A stretch of 64,000 nucleotides of DNA from Fomes fomentarius (taxonomy: Eukaryota; Basidiomycota; Agaricomycetes; Polyporales; Polyporaceae): assembly GCA_022606135.1 (NCBI GenBank), contig JABYQN010000003.1, forward strand, positions 1,860,001-1,924,000. Direction: 5' to 3'. A program made the position numbers and the translations under genes. Positions 35,156 through 46,570 of this stretch are shown piece after piece. The notes below the pieces were generated by a model, which worked only from the letters and a program-made list of their open reading frames with translations, was not told the DNA's origin and ran no database searches. Each line of letters opens with the position of its first letter. Within the stretch, counting starts at the first letter, position 1.

Positions 35156-35716
35156 GTTTGGAGCGAACACCATCGTTGACCGCAATTCGTTGCTTGATCG
35201 ACGATCAGTACCCACCGAGTTGTGGAAAGATGGCGATGTCTCGCAACCGGGATTTTTGATGCTGTCGAGTTGTTTCCCAAACCCTGTCCTACAATGTACT
35301 ACATTATTACAACCACCGTGAAATACGTAATCTCTTCTCTATGTCGCGAAGCTATCATGAGGGATCTGAATCGAACCTAGTGAGGAATGAGACAAACAAC
35401 CAGATGAACACGAAGCATTGCCTTCTACCCCGGTCTTGATCTTCATGTTATGAACAGGCAGCGTATGTCCACCTTGAAGGTGCAGACTATTAGTAGGACG
35501 TTGGCTCCGGGATAATCGGGGAGGTTTGATTTGTTCCCACGTTGGTCTTTTTGCTCGTGCGCGTGAAAGGGGCTTTTGCCTCTTGCTCACTTACTGCCAC
35601 TGCTTGCTAGGTGACCTGAGCTCGGGCTTGACGTCGGGGTTTGACCTCAACTAGTAATTAAGTGGCCAGAGTAGTCACCCTGAGGGCTCGCTTTTTCTAA
35701 TCATCACATCAATGCA
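35156..35716. other. Spacer between the two F-box copies
   Basis: About 560 nt holding the 3' end of the first copy and the former promoter of the second. No gene is recognised. Confidence 0.45.
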
Positions 35717-37296
35717 GTGATATCTTCGGCCCAGTCCGCTCTGTCATGTCACGAGATCGCAGCAATCGTGTTCGAGTGCCTTTCTCCCGGACCCCGGCCA
35801 ACAGAAGACGCTTCTCGTTCAACGAAACGACAGAGAAAAATATCACAGAAGACATTGGCCTCCGCAGCCCAGGCTTGTCGTGCTCTGACTGAACCAGCGC
35901 TCGATGTTCTGTGGCGTAACGTCGATGACTTCGTTCACCTCCTATCCATTCTTCCGTTCATCCAGCCTCAGGGAAGGACCAATCTGAACGAACCATTCGT
36001 AAGATCTACGAACCTTCACCCTATCGCACTCCTTACTTATCCCACTTGGCAGATATTCGAGGCGTTCACTTCCACGGAATGGACGCGCTTCCAGCGGTAT
36101 GCATACCGTGTGCGGAACCTCCACATGGGTAAACAAGATATCCATAAGTCTGTGTGGCAGGTCTTGAATAGACGGTGTTCTTCACACGCTGCACTGCTGC
36201 CTCAGCTACGGCGCCTGAATACACTGCGATGCGACGATGACATTCTTGCGAAAATCATCCTCTTCTCGCCGAATCTCCGTGAATTAGGCCTCACTTTCAC
36301 ACCAGAATCACAGTCGCTGGACTTGATACCGATGACGCCGGAAGAAATGAGGCCCGCGATAGAACGCGTCAAGGTCCTCACCGTGGACGGGCAGGTCCGC
36401 GCCTTCCCAACATTTCTGAAGCGCTTGGATATTTGGAGCTTGGCACATTTGCATTCCCTCAATCTCGCTCTTGAGGTGTGCATCACACCCCCCATTGTCC
36501 GCAAGATTGCCGCCTTCCCCCATCTCGAACAGCTCTCTCTTCGCTTCATACTTTCCGACGTTGCTGATAACCAGCACGATCAGCATCCGATTACAAGCTT
36601 CCCCGCCCTTCGTTCTCTGACGCTCAACTCTTCGTTGAGAGATATCAACACATTTCTGGAGACAGCGTGCCCGACAGCATTACAATCTTTCACCGTCCAT
36701 ATCACTGACGCCGCAGCGGAGAACCAACCTATAGATATTCTCGGTTGTCTCGGACCCGCACTGCGCACCTTGAAGGTCTTCTGGACCCGTTGTTATATTT
36801 TCCACGACCTATCCAATCTCTTCCCAACACTCTCCGAATACACCGGCCTCCGCGAGCTGGTGCTCGCGTGCAGGGGCATCTGTCCGACGCAAACCTACGT
36901 TCGATCGAGAATGCGTGGCCCCTCCTCACGCACTTCGCAGTGCACGTACCGGAATACGGATTGGACTTCATACACGGAAAGTTGGGAGATTTCGCCACTT
37001 TTCCCGGCGTTGTCGCGTTCGCCCGTGCCCATCCGTTCCTCGAGCGCTTCGTCTTGCCTTCTCTCGAGCTCACATCTCGCCCGAGTGTGGACTCCATCTC
37101 GCTCCTCAACCACGGTCTCCGAGAACTGGATATCGAGAATATCATTCCTTCCAATTACCCGCATCTCCGCCTGGCCGTAATGCTCGACCGCATATTCCCG
37201 AACCTGGATCTTGATGGAGTAATGGACGTCACGCCGTCGCCGCTCGAGCCACTGCTCTGCGCCCTTCAAATAGGTAGGCGCGGGCTACTGAGCTGA
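35717..37296 (+). pseudogene. Broken tandem copy of the F-box/LRR gene
   Basis: The encoded sequence follows the intact copy at 33457 along its whole length: SSAQSALSCHEIAAIVFECL, TEPALDVLWRNVDDFVHLL, EWTRFQRYAYRVRNLHMG and GLRELDIENI. Two lesions are visible. The codon aligned with the start ATG is ATA (35720-35722), and the next in-frame Met is far downstream. Near 36870-36890 the reading frame changes: the N-terminal 390 codons use one frame and the C-ter­minal 140 (from GHLSDANLRSIENAW) another. Against the intact copy about 10 nt are missing at this place. The copy lacks the intron of its neighbour but keeps extra coding-like sequence there. An unusual start codon plus a hidden intron is the alternative, but no suitable splice sites exist at the frame change. 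Confidence 0.8.
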
Positions 37297-38021
37297 AGCC
37301 AAGGTGCCCGACGTGGTGTCTGGATCTCGTCGCAGCCTCACTTTCAGGACGTGGAGGCGGGAGGCCATCACTGCTTGGAGAGCTTAGCGATCTATCTGTG
37401 TTCGTCTCAAGCCACTATCCTACGACTTCCTGATTTCTGTGGATACATCCTTGCTAGAGACGCCCGCCCACTCATTCAGACATTAATCTCCCTCCGACTA
37501 CCATATCCACTTCGCTCCATTCTTCTGGCTACATGTCCCTGCCCAAAAGGATGTTTCTTGTATCTCATTTCGTTCGTGTGGGTCCATCACACGAACTGCC
37601 TAGGTTATGCCTGCTTGTCGGAGTGTCCATTACTCGATTTACAATATCCGGAGATCTCGTCGGGCCGGGGCGGCAAGATTGTGAAGATGGAAGAGGGGGC
37701 ATGGGTCAGTACACCAGTACTACATGTAGACGCCTATTATGGAATGGCTATCTACAAGTTGTTAGGCACAAGGGAGGCTGCGATCGTTCTTTCTGACTCC
37801 AACCTGACCACTACGTGTTTAGTTGAGTGATCCCCAGAAACGCGCGTCGCGCTCGTCTTGTCATCAACATCACCCGCGAGTTCTCCTCGGAAGCTATTCG
37901 CAGCTCGGGTGCTGTTGTGATGGCTCCGACCGGGTACAGCAGGTCGACAGCTTGTAGATAGTATTTAGAGGAGCTAGTACGAGCCCCTCAGTCGCAACAC
38001 ATCGACTGCCACTCTAAAACA
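37297..38021. other. Intergenic, no gene recognised
   Basis: This lies between the broken F-box copy and the hydrolase gene. Short frames without motifs; the right end should be the hydrolase promoter. Confidence 0.45.
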
Positions 38022-39275
38022 ATGGACCCCACTCTCTACAAGGACATTCAGGTCAAGCGTGGCCATATCTACCACTACTACTACTCCCCGCCCACAGACG
38101 TCAATAAGCCGACTCTGCTCTTCATCCACGGCTTCCCGTCCCGTTCATCCGACTGGAAATACCAAGTCGCGCACTTCCAGGACGCCGGCTATGGAACGCT
38201 TGTCCCTGACTGCCTTGGTTATGGAGGGACGTCGAAGCCGATCGACCCAGCCGAGTACCGCAACGCGCTGTTAGCAAAGGACATTGTGGAAATTGTTGAG
38301 TTCGAGGGCCCCAAGAACGTTGTCGCAATCGCCCACGACTGGTACGTTCGTTACTCGCTCTTCCTACCGTATGAAGTTGACGAGCGTGCGGGATCGACAG
38401 GGGGTCCGTCATTCTCTCCAGAATAGCCGACCTCTTCCCTGATAGGTTCCTCGGCTTCGCCTGGCTCGCCGTGTTATACACCGCTCCTTCAACGCAGCCG
38501 TTAGACCTTCAGGGGTACATACAGTTTCTGCGTTCCATCACTGGCCGCGACATGGTTGGTTATTGGGAGCTCTTCACTCAGGAGGACGGGTACAAACTGT
38601 GCGAAGAGAATGTGAGTTGCTGTGCTCGCACTTTACGATGTGCTCCCATAAACGGCATTGGCACTGATGCAATTCTATTGCCTACTAGTTGGACAGTTTC
38701 CTCTCACTTCTATACCCCGAATCACCCGACCTCTTATATGAGTGGCTTTCGCCCTCGGGAAAGTTGGCTCAATGGCTCAAGGAGAAGCGCACGTCCCCTC
38801 GTCCCCAGTGGCTTACGGAAGAGGTTGGGTGTCGTCCATTCCACCTAGCCCCATGCACTGATCCCATCTTACTTTCAGGAGTACAACAGCGCGAAAGCGC
38901 AGCTCAGCAGCGGTGGCTTACGGGCCCCACTTTGCTACTACCGCGTGGTCGTCGGCGACTACAGTGCCCCCGAGAGCGAAGGTACATGTCTGCTTTGCTG
39001 TGAGGCGATGCTCTCCCGTCTCATGACCTTCATCGTTGACATGCCATGCTGGATTACATGCAGAGATCGTCAAGGTAGCCCGGAAGTTCGACTGTCCGGC
39101 GCTGTTCGTCACGGGAACTCGGGACGGAGTGTGCGACGCGACGGTTTACAAGGCTGGGATGGCCAAGTCCGTCCCGCATGCGAAGATCGTCGAGCTCGAC
39201 ACTGGCCACTGGATCATGCTCGAGGCGACCGAACGAGTGAATGCAGAACTCGAAGAATGGGTGAAGGGGCTTTGA
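38022..39275 (+). CDS. Epoxide hydrolase-like alpha/beta hydrolase
   Basis: Likely hydrolyses epoxides to diols, or a related ester or halide bond, in the cytosol. Five exons (38022-38341, 38401-38611, 38689-38823, 38879-38981, 39064-39275) give 326 residues. Family features are LLFIHGFPSRSSDW (oxyanion hole HGFP), the nucleophile elbow AIAHDWGS (Asp is the expected nucleophile; the DW is split by intron 1), ALFVTGTRDGVCD with the acid residue, and ELDTGHWIMLE with the catalytic His. The lid carries LLYPESPDLLYEWL and a Tyr pair (CYYR) that may activate the epoxide. The start is the ATG that gives the usual short lead, MDPTLYKDIQVKRG. It is a typical soluble detoxification or secondary-metabolism enzyme. 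The substrate is unknown. Confidence 0.88.
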
Positions 39276-40059
39276 TTAAGCTCGTCGTAGACAGTCAGCC
39301 AGGCAGTGCTCTTAAATCCCACTGTGGGACTTTATATTGTACAGGTCTCGTGAGATCGGCATGATGGATTTTCCAATAGTCCACTCTCGAATGATCAAAT
39401 CTACACTGTAATCTCGTTCGCCACAATATACCTGGTCTTCTACAAAGTTGTCCCAGGTGCCGATGCCAACGCACTCGTGAATCTCAGCACACCCTATCTC
39501 CGCTCTGTTCCCAAGCTCCCTCGTCCCATCTACGGTCTTCGCAGGGCCGTTAATCATTGAACTCCATATTCCCGCTAACAGAGTCGAGAAGCCGGCCCCT
39601 GGCGAACGCAAGAGTCTGCGTTCCACGTGTGGAAGGGAGGCATGCATGTGCGGCGTCCCCGCGAGTCGCCTGGCGTAGGTGTACGATGAAGCGTGTCGTT
39701 AAGATAGGTACGAGGCTGTGGACAGACATGGGTACATAAACATAAGTATAGGCAGGCAGACACAATGGCAGCTGTGAAAACTCACGCTCGAGCGATGTCG
39801 GTGTTCATCTGCCATCCGTTCAAAATCTAGTACAAACCCGTCAGCGGTTGCACTGCCATCCATTATTCGTGGGAGTGATGTACCCATTCAAAGGTCTGCA
39901 GATCATGAATCACCGCGTCGTACCGTGAACGTCATAGCAAGGACAGGATTCGGATGCGGCTTACTGTTGCAGAGAGTATGTTGCTAATCGAGAGCACGAA
40001 GAGAGTTCTGACGAACGGTCGTGTCACACATTGAGTCGGTACCGCTGCGTCAGAAGGAA
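39276..40059. other. Intergenic or 3' part of the membrane protein gene
   Basis: Minus-strand fragments near 39760-39880 (for example GSATADGFVLDFERMADEHR) could be the last exons of the DUF6533-like gene to the right, but the splice chain is unclear. On the plus strand nothing beyond the hydrolase 3' end is recognised. Confidence 0.4.
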
Positions 40060-41145
40060 ATAAACTCACCCAAAATATAAGCTACCTGTTGTTGATGGAA
40101 ATCAGATGAACGAGATGTCATATACTCGGCGTGGAGTGCTGAACGTGGGCGGACGGACGCACCGTCACGAAGCAGCAATGCCGTCAGCGTCGTGGGTACA
40201 CCCAGTGCCCGCTGCTCCTTGTACAAACTCAACGTCTTCCCTGCGGTCAAGCACAGACACAACGACTCGTACACAATGTTGATTGCCGAGAAAGCGATCG
40301 GCACTGCCAAATGAGCACATTGAAACTCGTGTAGAATGCCTGTCAATGGTCATGCATGCAACTTACAATAGCGCATTCTATAAGGTGATGAGACCCCAGC
40401 CCATGTTAGTCAAAATCGCAAAGGAAGATCGTCGTGACGTACGCGAGCGTGTTCATGGCGCCGTCTTCAATGATCATGAGACAGGGAGGAAGCGGCCACG
40501 GTGTTCGTGCAGTCTCAAATTCCCAACTCATTGTCTGCGAGACATGAGTCGGCTCTGGTTCACCTATGAGACATGATTACAAGTGTGTGTGCATACCAGA
40601 GGGATTGAGCATGGACTAAGACATCCAAGGACGAACACGAGAATACCAAGGCGCCAGTTACGCCCATAGATAGCGAACATCCGCATCGCTACGAAGGCTA
40701 CAGTGCACGCAAAGTTAACATGATCACTACGTATCAAGAGAGGGCAATGTTGCTTACCTGACACGAAGGAGAAGTTAACCACATTGAATACCGCAAGGAA
40801 GTCAATGACCGTTCGGCATGTTTGGGTAGACAGGTCGGGACCCGCGCCTTTGGTGAAGTGGAAGTTATGAAAGAAGGTGAGAGTGATCTGCACCAGGAAG
40901 TTGTATCGGATGCAGAGACAGAGCACGTTAGCGAGGTTCAGTGGTGCGCGCCAGATGACCTGGATCTCGTTCGGGAGCGTGAGGATGTAGTCGTAGTACA
41001 ACAGGCCTAGAAGAGACGTACGGCCGCACATGCGTTAATCCCTGTGCGGACGCATGGACGGACGGGACGTACAGAAGCTCGCTAGAATCACGTAATCAGT
41101 GGCATATATACTTGCAATAGTACTCGTATCGCTTGAATCAGTCAT
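40060..41145 (-). CDS. DUF6533-like multi-pass membrane protein
   Basis: Basidiomycete-type membrane protein of unknown function. The first two exons are firm. 41073-41145 gives MTDSSDTSTIASIYATDYV. The next begins at 41006 and gives CLLYYDYILTLPNEIQVIW, the hallmark I associate with DUF6533, then a helix with LCLCIRYNFLVQIT. A further exon gives AFVAMRMFAIYGRNWRLGIL. Downstream, ESLCLCLTAGKTLSLYKEQR and PTTLTALLLRDG fit the later cytoplasmic and membrane parts. The connection between about 40600 and 40330 is not resolved: the apparent frames do not join with the donors I can see, so an exon may be missed or the gene may be damaged. The 3' end is uncertain and may reach about 39760. Confidence 0.6.
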
Positions 41146-41577
41146 GACTCGAGCATGCGTGCAGATGTGGGGGTAATATGGCGACCCTTTAGTCCTGTGC
41201 GAATTCTATATAGGTGGCACGACACGTACCCACCGCTCCGACCAATTGGATTTTCATCGCTTGGCCCGGATAGTCATTGAGTGGTGTGGTAGAACTACTA
41301 GAGGCATACATGCCGTAAAGTGGAGTGCGTTCGCCTAGTACACGGGTGCACAAGCGGAACCTTGTCCAGTGTGTGACATGTGCTCCAAACGGCTGCGCCT
41401 TGCGGTACCGCAGTATATGGGTGACCAGTTTGCGGCGGTAAGTCAAACATGAGACTCGCCCCACCAGTTGATCTGAACTATATCTCTAGGTGAACCGCAC
41501 CCAGCGGGCGGCGTCAGGTGAGGTACATGTTCACAGCAGAGGGATGAGACGTCGGATCTGCGGTCGACAATCTTCAT
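41146..41577. other. Intergenic, no gene recognised
   Basis: These 432 nt lie upstream of the membrane protein gene and downstream of the dihydroorotate dehydrogenase stop. Only short frames are seen. Confidence 0.45.
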
Positions 41578-43423
41578 TCACAACACCGTTGGAGGTGGGG
41601 TGATAGCAACCACTTCGGCATCACCACCTAGCGTTACTCCCTCCTCCCTCCGCTTCTCGATGCGCTCTCCCAGCCCGTCCAACAGCCGCTTCAGCTCCTG
41701 CGCCTCCTGAACCAGCAGCTGTATGCTCGCATCCTTCAAGCTGCCGACCAGTTCTTGCCCAACCGTCTGCACCTGGTCCTCGCGCAGGCTGGTCTTCTCG
41801 ACAGCCTCACGTACGACCTCCTGCCACGTCTTGCCTTCCTTGCGCAGGAGGGCGGCGAGCTCGTCCTTGATCTCCCTGCACGTCCCGGGACCGCCGTAGC
41901 CGAACGCGGTGTAGAGCTGGACAGCTGCTGCGCCTGCACGGGCGAACTCGAGCGCGTCGGCGCCAGAGGAGATACCACCGCACCCGATGAGCGGGATGGA
42001 GGCTGGGAGGAGAGAGCGAAGCGTCTTCAGTGTCTTCAGCGTGTGCTCCTTCAGAGGAGGGCCCGACAGCCCGCCCTGCTCAAACTTGTTCGCTGTATGC
42101 ACCATGAGAAAGGTGGCTCAGAGTGATAGCCACACTGACGTACGATCTGACAAGCTAGCGGGGCGCTGGATTGTCGTGTTGCTCACAATGACGCCGTCAA
42201 CATGTCCGTTCGCGCGGACGGCAGCCGCGACGTCAGCGACCTCCGACTCGGATAGGTCTGGCGCGATCTTGAGCAACAGTTTTGGCCTATGAGAGTGCGT
42301 GGAGGACGCGGTCACCCCGTCGCGCGCCGCAGTCACGCCCGCGAGAAGCTCTTCGAGCAGTGTTCGGCTTTGCATACCCCTACACGGCAGGTTCGTGGAA
42401 CTGGCGCATTACTTCATAATGCAAACAACAGCTTACCTGAGCCCCGGCGTATTCGGACTTGAAACGTTGACCACCAGCACGTCCGCGTAGGGGCCGAACG
42501 TATGAACGCCTGTCACAAAGTCCGCGATGGAGTCGGGCGGAGAGGACTTGTTCTTGCCAAGATTGACTGCAAGCAGTGCGTTCGGGCGGAGCGACGCGTG
42601 CTCGGCGCCGTGTAATGGAGACTCAGCTTCAGGCGTTAAAGAGTAGGAGGAAAGCGTTGGAAGACGCGCTCGGAGACGCGACAGGACAGCGGTATGACCT
42701 TCAGAAGGGAAGCCATACCGATTGATAAGGGCAGAGTCGTTTGGCAAATGAAACACGCGGGGTTTGGGATTGCCAGGCTAGACAAACCATAGGAACCGTC
42801 TCAGGATCGCAACGGACGTATTGTTGACATGAGCAGGTCACTCACTTGAGGTTTTGGGGTAACGCTCCCTATCTCCACCCAGCTGAAACCGAGATTGAAC
42901 AGGCCTGGAAGGCATAAGAACATTGTGAAAGAATCAAAGTATTATGAACTCACCGTCAATTGCCTCTCCGTGTTTGTCAAACCCAGCAGCCAGTCCCACC
43001 GGACTCGACATCTCCTCGCCCCAGAGCTACGACGCGTGTTCCTCGGGTGTTCTGCGCAAGCAACGTATAGCACTCACATACCTCGACCTTCAGCACTTCA
43101 TCGTCCGACAAGGGGTCGCGAGGAGCAAGCCCTGAGCTCAGAACGCGCACAGCAAGCTTGTGTCCTGTCTCAGGATCAAGTGTGTGTCGGATGACAGGAG
43201 TCACGACATATTTGTGTAGTGCTGCACGACAGTCGAAGTAGTATGTCGCGAAGAGACCTGTGGAGACGATGAATATCGAAGCGTAAGCCACTGTTGTCGC
43301 CGAGGAACGTGATGCTGGCTGAGGTCTCGCTGTGGATGCCGCACGACGAGATACGAGAATGCGAGATGGATAGAGCCCCTGCGAGATACTTCGGGTCGGG
43401 AGCAGTCCTAGCCTTGAAGCCAT
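41578..43423 (-). CDS. Dihydroorotate dehydrogenase (quinone), mitochondrial
   Basis: Class 2 DHODH, oxidising dihydroorotate to orotate in pyrimidine synthesis and passing electrons to ubiquinone at the inner mitochondrial membrane. Six exons on the minus strand: 43082-43423, 42954-43026, 42846-42904, 42437-42777, 42144-42379 and 41578-42092, 521 residues. The Arg/Ser-rich start ([16 protein letters not shown]) is a presequence, and [18 protein letters not shown] is the membrane helix. FMN and active-site motifs are visible: [61 protein letters not shown] and [15 protein letters not shown]. Beyond the normal end ([10 protein letters not shown]) there is an extra helical, Glu/Lys/Leu-rich tail of about 80 residues. 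An upstream in-frame ATG at 43483 would add 20 residues through a 7-bp repeat; the inner start gives the better presequence. Confidence 0.94.
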
Positions 43424-43433
43424 GGGAGGAAGT

Positions 43434-43461
43434 TGAAGATTGAAGATTGAAGATTGAAGAT
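43434..43461. repeat. Four tandem copies of a 7-bp unit in a 5' leader
   Basis: TGAAGAT is repeated four times without change, ending 10 nt before the DHODH start codon (which is on the minus strand). Read on the mRNA sense this is ATCTTCA repeated. It likely varies in copy number between strains; an effect on translation is speculative. Confidence 0.85.
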
Positions 43462-43531
43462 GGTACTTCGGGCAAGCCTCCAATTAGTGTGGCAAACGAA
43501 GAGTTACAACAGTCCTCAAAAAGAATGAGTT

Positions 43532-43614
43532 CTCTCTGTCGGGGAGTCGAACCCCGCTTTCGCGCGAACGCCAAGCATGACAGGCGCGTGTACTAACCGA
43601 TATACTAACAGAGA
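43532..43614 (-). tRNA. tRNA-Asp (anticodon GTC) with an 11-nt intron
   Basis: The acceptor stem TCTCTGT pairs fully with ACAGAGA. D arm, CGCGC/GCGCG anticodon stem and CGGGG/CCCCG T stem are complete. Anticodon GTC is read from 43579-43581 on the minus strand. An 11-nt intron (43567-43577) follows base 37. Apart from the intron it differs from the copy at 16852 only at a few positions. A T run about 10-20 nt past its 3' end can serve as Pol III terminator. It ends 108 nt upstream of the DHODH start, same strand. Confidence 0.93.
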
Positions 43615-44045
43615 TGCTTGTGAGTACCCATTATGTTGTGATTCTGTCTAAGCCTGGACAAGTTTCAGGTTGCACTCAACATACTATACTCTCTGGATAT
43701 CGATTCCCGATACTTGCATGTCGTCGTACGGATGGTATTAGGCAAAATGCGACGCGTAGCAGGGCCGTGGTGTCGCAAGCGCCGAATATGAATTGTGACT
43801 CATCGGCCGAAGCCCGAATGAACCTTACCCTGCGGCCAGAATCATCTTCTTGAAGACGGCGTTGTATATAAGGGATGGGCCCCACATAAGATCTATCCTG
43901 TGAACTCGTGCTCACACCACTCTGCCTTGAAACATCCGCCATATATTTCACTTGGCCTTACACGAGTCCACGGTACGTTCGAACACACTCCTCTGGACTC
44001 TATAATGGTTACTAACTCGTAGGTACAGCACCAGTAGAAGTAGAA
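43615..44045. other. Intergenic, promoter of the methyltransferase gene
   Basis: These 431 nt lie between the divergent tRNA-Asp and the methyltransferase ATG. TATATAAGG near 43864-43872 lies about 175 nt before the ATG and could be a TATA element. No gene is recognised. Confidence 0.5.
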
Positions 44046-44858
44046 ATGTCACAATCGGCCGTTTACACTCATGGTCATCACGCGTCGGTGCTCAGATCTC
44101 ACTCCTGGCGCACCGCGAAGAATTCTGCCGCGTTCCTCCTTCCCTACCTCAAACCTAACACGAGCGTGCTCGACGTTGGCTGTGGCCCCGGGACAATCAC
44201 CGTCGATCTCGCCGCCAACCACATCCCCGAGGGCCATGTGACAGGCGTCGACGTCCCAACCGTCCTCGAGAGCGCACAGAAATACGCCTCCGAGCGTAGC
44301 GTCACAAACGTCACCTTCACCTCCGGGGATGCTCTCTCCCTCCCTTTCCCCGACGCCTCCTTCGACGTCGTTTATGCCCACCAAGTCCTCCAACACGTCG
44401 GCGATCCGACTCAGGTCCTCCGCGAGATGCGCCGAGTCACCAAGCCCGGCGGGATCGTCGCTACTCGCGAGACGGACATCTCGAGCTGGGCGTGGTGGCC
44501 AGAGATCGAGGGCATGGAGGGGTGGCGTGACGGATACCTCAAAGTCGCCCGCGCCAACGGCGGCGAGCCCGACGCAGGACGACGTCTGCACGTCTGGGCT
44601 AAGAAGGCGGGATTCCCTGCTGAGAGCCTGACGTTGTCCACCAGCACCTGGCTGTACTCCACTCCGGAGGAGAGGACGTGGTGGAGCGAGATCTGGGCCG
44701 AGCGCACGTTGTCGTCCAATTTCGCATCCACCGCGATCAAAAACGGTATTTACACGCAGGAGGGTTTGGAGAGGGTCGCAGCTATCTGGCGTCAATGGGG
44801 GGCGGATGAGGATGCGTGGATCAGCATTATGCACGGCGAAGTGATTGCACGGGTATGA
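44046..44858 (+). CDS. SAM-dependent methyltransferase (UbiE/COQ5-like fold)
   Basis: Intronless gene for 270 residues of a class I methyltransferase, transferring the methyl group of S-adenosylmethionine to a small molecule. Motif I is VLDVGCGPGTITVDLA, motif II region GHVTGVDVP, motif post-II SGDALSLPFPDASFDVVYAH, and motif III VLREMRRVTKPGGIVATRE. The C-terminal part is Trp-rich (SSWAWWPEIEGMEGW, RTWWSEIW), which probably lines the substrate pocket. Length and motif spacing suit UbiE-like enzymes acting on quinones, lipids or secondary metabolites; the exact substrate cannot be told. Codon use is GC-rich like the conserved neighbours. The ATG is set by the sequence MSQSAVYTHGHHASVLRSHS typical of this subgroup. 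Confidence 0.9.
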   Translation: MSQSAVYTHGHHASVLRSHSWRTAKNSAAFLLPYLKPNTSVLDVGCGPGTITVDLAANHIPEGHVTGVDVPTVLESAQKYASERSVTNVTFTSGDALSLPFPDASFDVVYAHQVLQHVGDPTQVLREMRRVTKPGGIVATRETDISSWAWWPEIEGMEGWRDGYLKVARANGGEPDAGRRLHVWAKKAGFPAESLTLSTSTWLYSTPEERTWWSEIWAERTLSSNFASTAIKNGIYTQEGLERVAAIWRQWGADEDAWISIMHGEVIARV

Positions 44859-45432
44859 AAGTCTTGCAAAGTGAACACACCGATTGAAAACGTGGAAGGA
44901 TTATTTGTGTATTTCAAAATTCAAGATACAGTGGGTAGTGCAATGTGCTGCAGTCTTCTCATTCATTGCTTTAGCAGAAGGACTCGTAGTTACTACCTGT
45001 TGTTGCGACTGTATCAGTGCGGGTCATGAACGGATATGAAACCGATCTCCCAGTCGAGTCGGTCGGTTCTGATGTCGAGGACAAGACGGTGTATGTGGGA
45101 TTTGGCTAGGAAGTATAGGACACGAGACGTCCTGCGGACCTCGGAACTTCGACCGGGCCGCCTTACGCGCTGCTTTCAAGTATGTATCATTCTGTATTTT
45201 GAACCTGAGGAAGAATCGAAGTACACTCATCTTTTCGCCGGAGCTTGAAGCTGCGATCCATGACGCTTGACGATCCGCATAAACCGATTGAGGCCACCGG
45301 TTCGTGTAACAAATTGGTTCCGGCGTTCGGTGTTACTTCACTGACGCTTGTATCGGTGACTCGAAACTTCGAAGTGAGTGTTTGAATTGGACATCGGGCA
45401 CTGCATTGACGGCGCTAGGATACGTGACAATT
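44859..45432. other. Convergent intergenic region, no gene recognised
   Basis: This holds the 3' ends of the methyltransferase (plus) and phosphate carrier (minus) genes. The short frames have no motif. Confidence 0.45.
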
Positions 45433-46570
45433 CTACTTGCCGCCAGTAGTACCCATTCCCATCGACGTCTTGAACGTGTCGTAGATCCACCACTGGATCC
45501 CAGTAAGAGTACCAATCATCAGCACACGCGTCCCGAGGCCCTTCGTCGCGAGCGCAACGATGCCGGTCTCCGACGCAATCTGGCCGAGCGGCTTGCCCTT
45601 ATTCCCAGGCTTGCCCATGAGCGACACGATCGAATCCGCGGGATGCGAGACGACGGCGCAGACGATGCCCGCGAGATATCCGGAGGCGAATGTGATTCCG
45701 AGCTGCGTCGGAGCGCCGTATGATTCCTTCGGGCGCGTGAAGACGTGCCGGTAGAAGAGGCTGACGGTGTATTCGTACAAGAAGAATTTCGCCATCGTGT
45801 ACGGAATCTGTCGTCGGCGGATGCGGCGTTAGGCGGTCCCACACGGCGAGACCGAAGAGAACACGTACCTGACGCGACCAGAGAGGTACGAGGGAGCCGA
45901 AAGGATAGCGCGTGTCGGCCTTGAGCTTGTTCATCTCGCCGAGGGCAGCCAGTATCGGGACGGGGAACGTGCCAGCAGGGCTCGTCTGTATCTTGACCTT
46001 GGTCATCTCGAGCGGGCAAAGCGCAATATCCGCAACGACCTCGGCAGACGCAGAAGCTCCGAGCCAAATCGCGCCCTTGTACTCGTTGGATGCCTCCTCA
46101 CCTGCGAGGTTCATGTAGTGATCCTTGAGGACCTCGTAGAGGCCGTACTTGAACATGCCCTGGAGCGTATAGCCACAGAACGTCGGCCCGACGCCCTTCC
46201 AGAGACCTTTCGCACCCTCCTCAGCGACGATTGTTCTCAATCCACCGACGAGACCCTTGTACTTGGCAGGGCTGACCTATTCGGTCGATCAGAGAGACGA
46301 GTGAGGCAGTGTCAGGGATTTCGATAATCCGATACTACGCACCTGCATGTTGCACTTTGTCACGTCGATGGGTGTCATGCCCGCATGGGTGGTACCACAC
46401 GCAAGTCCGCCGCCAAGCGTGCAGACGGTGTAGTACCAGCTGTCATGTGGGACAGGCTCTCGGTACCTGGAGGTCTCGGTGTGAGTTGATTGTCACTGCC
46501 GAAGAGGCTTGGAGTTGAAGTAAAACACTTGCCTAGCGTCCCATTTACCGGAGGGTGCAAGATGTGCCAT
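45433..46570 (-). CDS. Mitochondrial phosphate carrier
   Basis: Inner-membrane carrier importing phosphate with protons for ATP synthesis (yeast Mir1 type). Four exons, 46533-46570, 46343-46466, 45869-46276 and 45433-45807, give 314 residues, the normal length. Three repeats are visible with the carrier signatures PIDVTKC, PLEMTKVK and HPADSIVS, each following a hydrophobic helix. Also seen are GLWKGVGPTFCGYTLQG and LVPLWSRQIPYTMAKF, typical of this carrier. The first intron (46467-46532) uses a GC donor, reading AG|GCAAGT on the sense strand. The exon 1 to 2 join restores MAHLAPSGKWDARYREP, so this non-canonical site is well supported. Only a short, non-cleaved lead precedes the first repeat. 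Confidence 0.95.

Noticed and set aside
44049..44834. Antisense frame of 261 codons opposite the methyltransferase
   Set aside because: The sense strand carries complete SAM-binding motifs. The antisense frame is a by-product of third-position GC bias.
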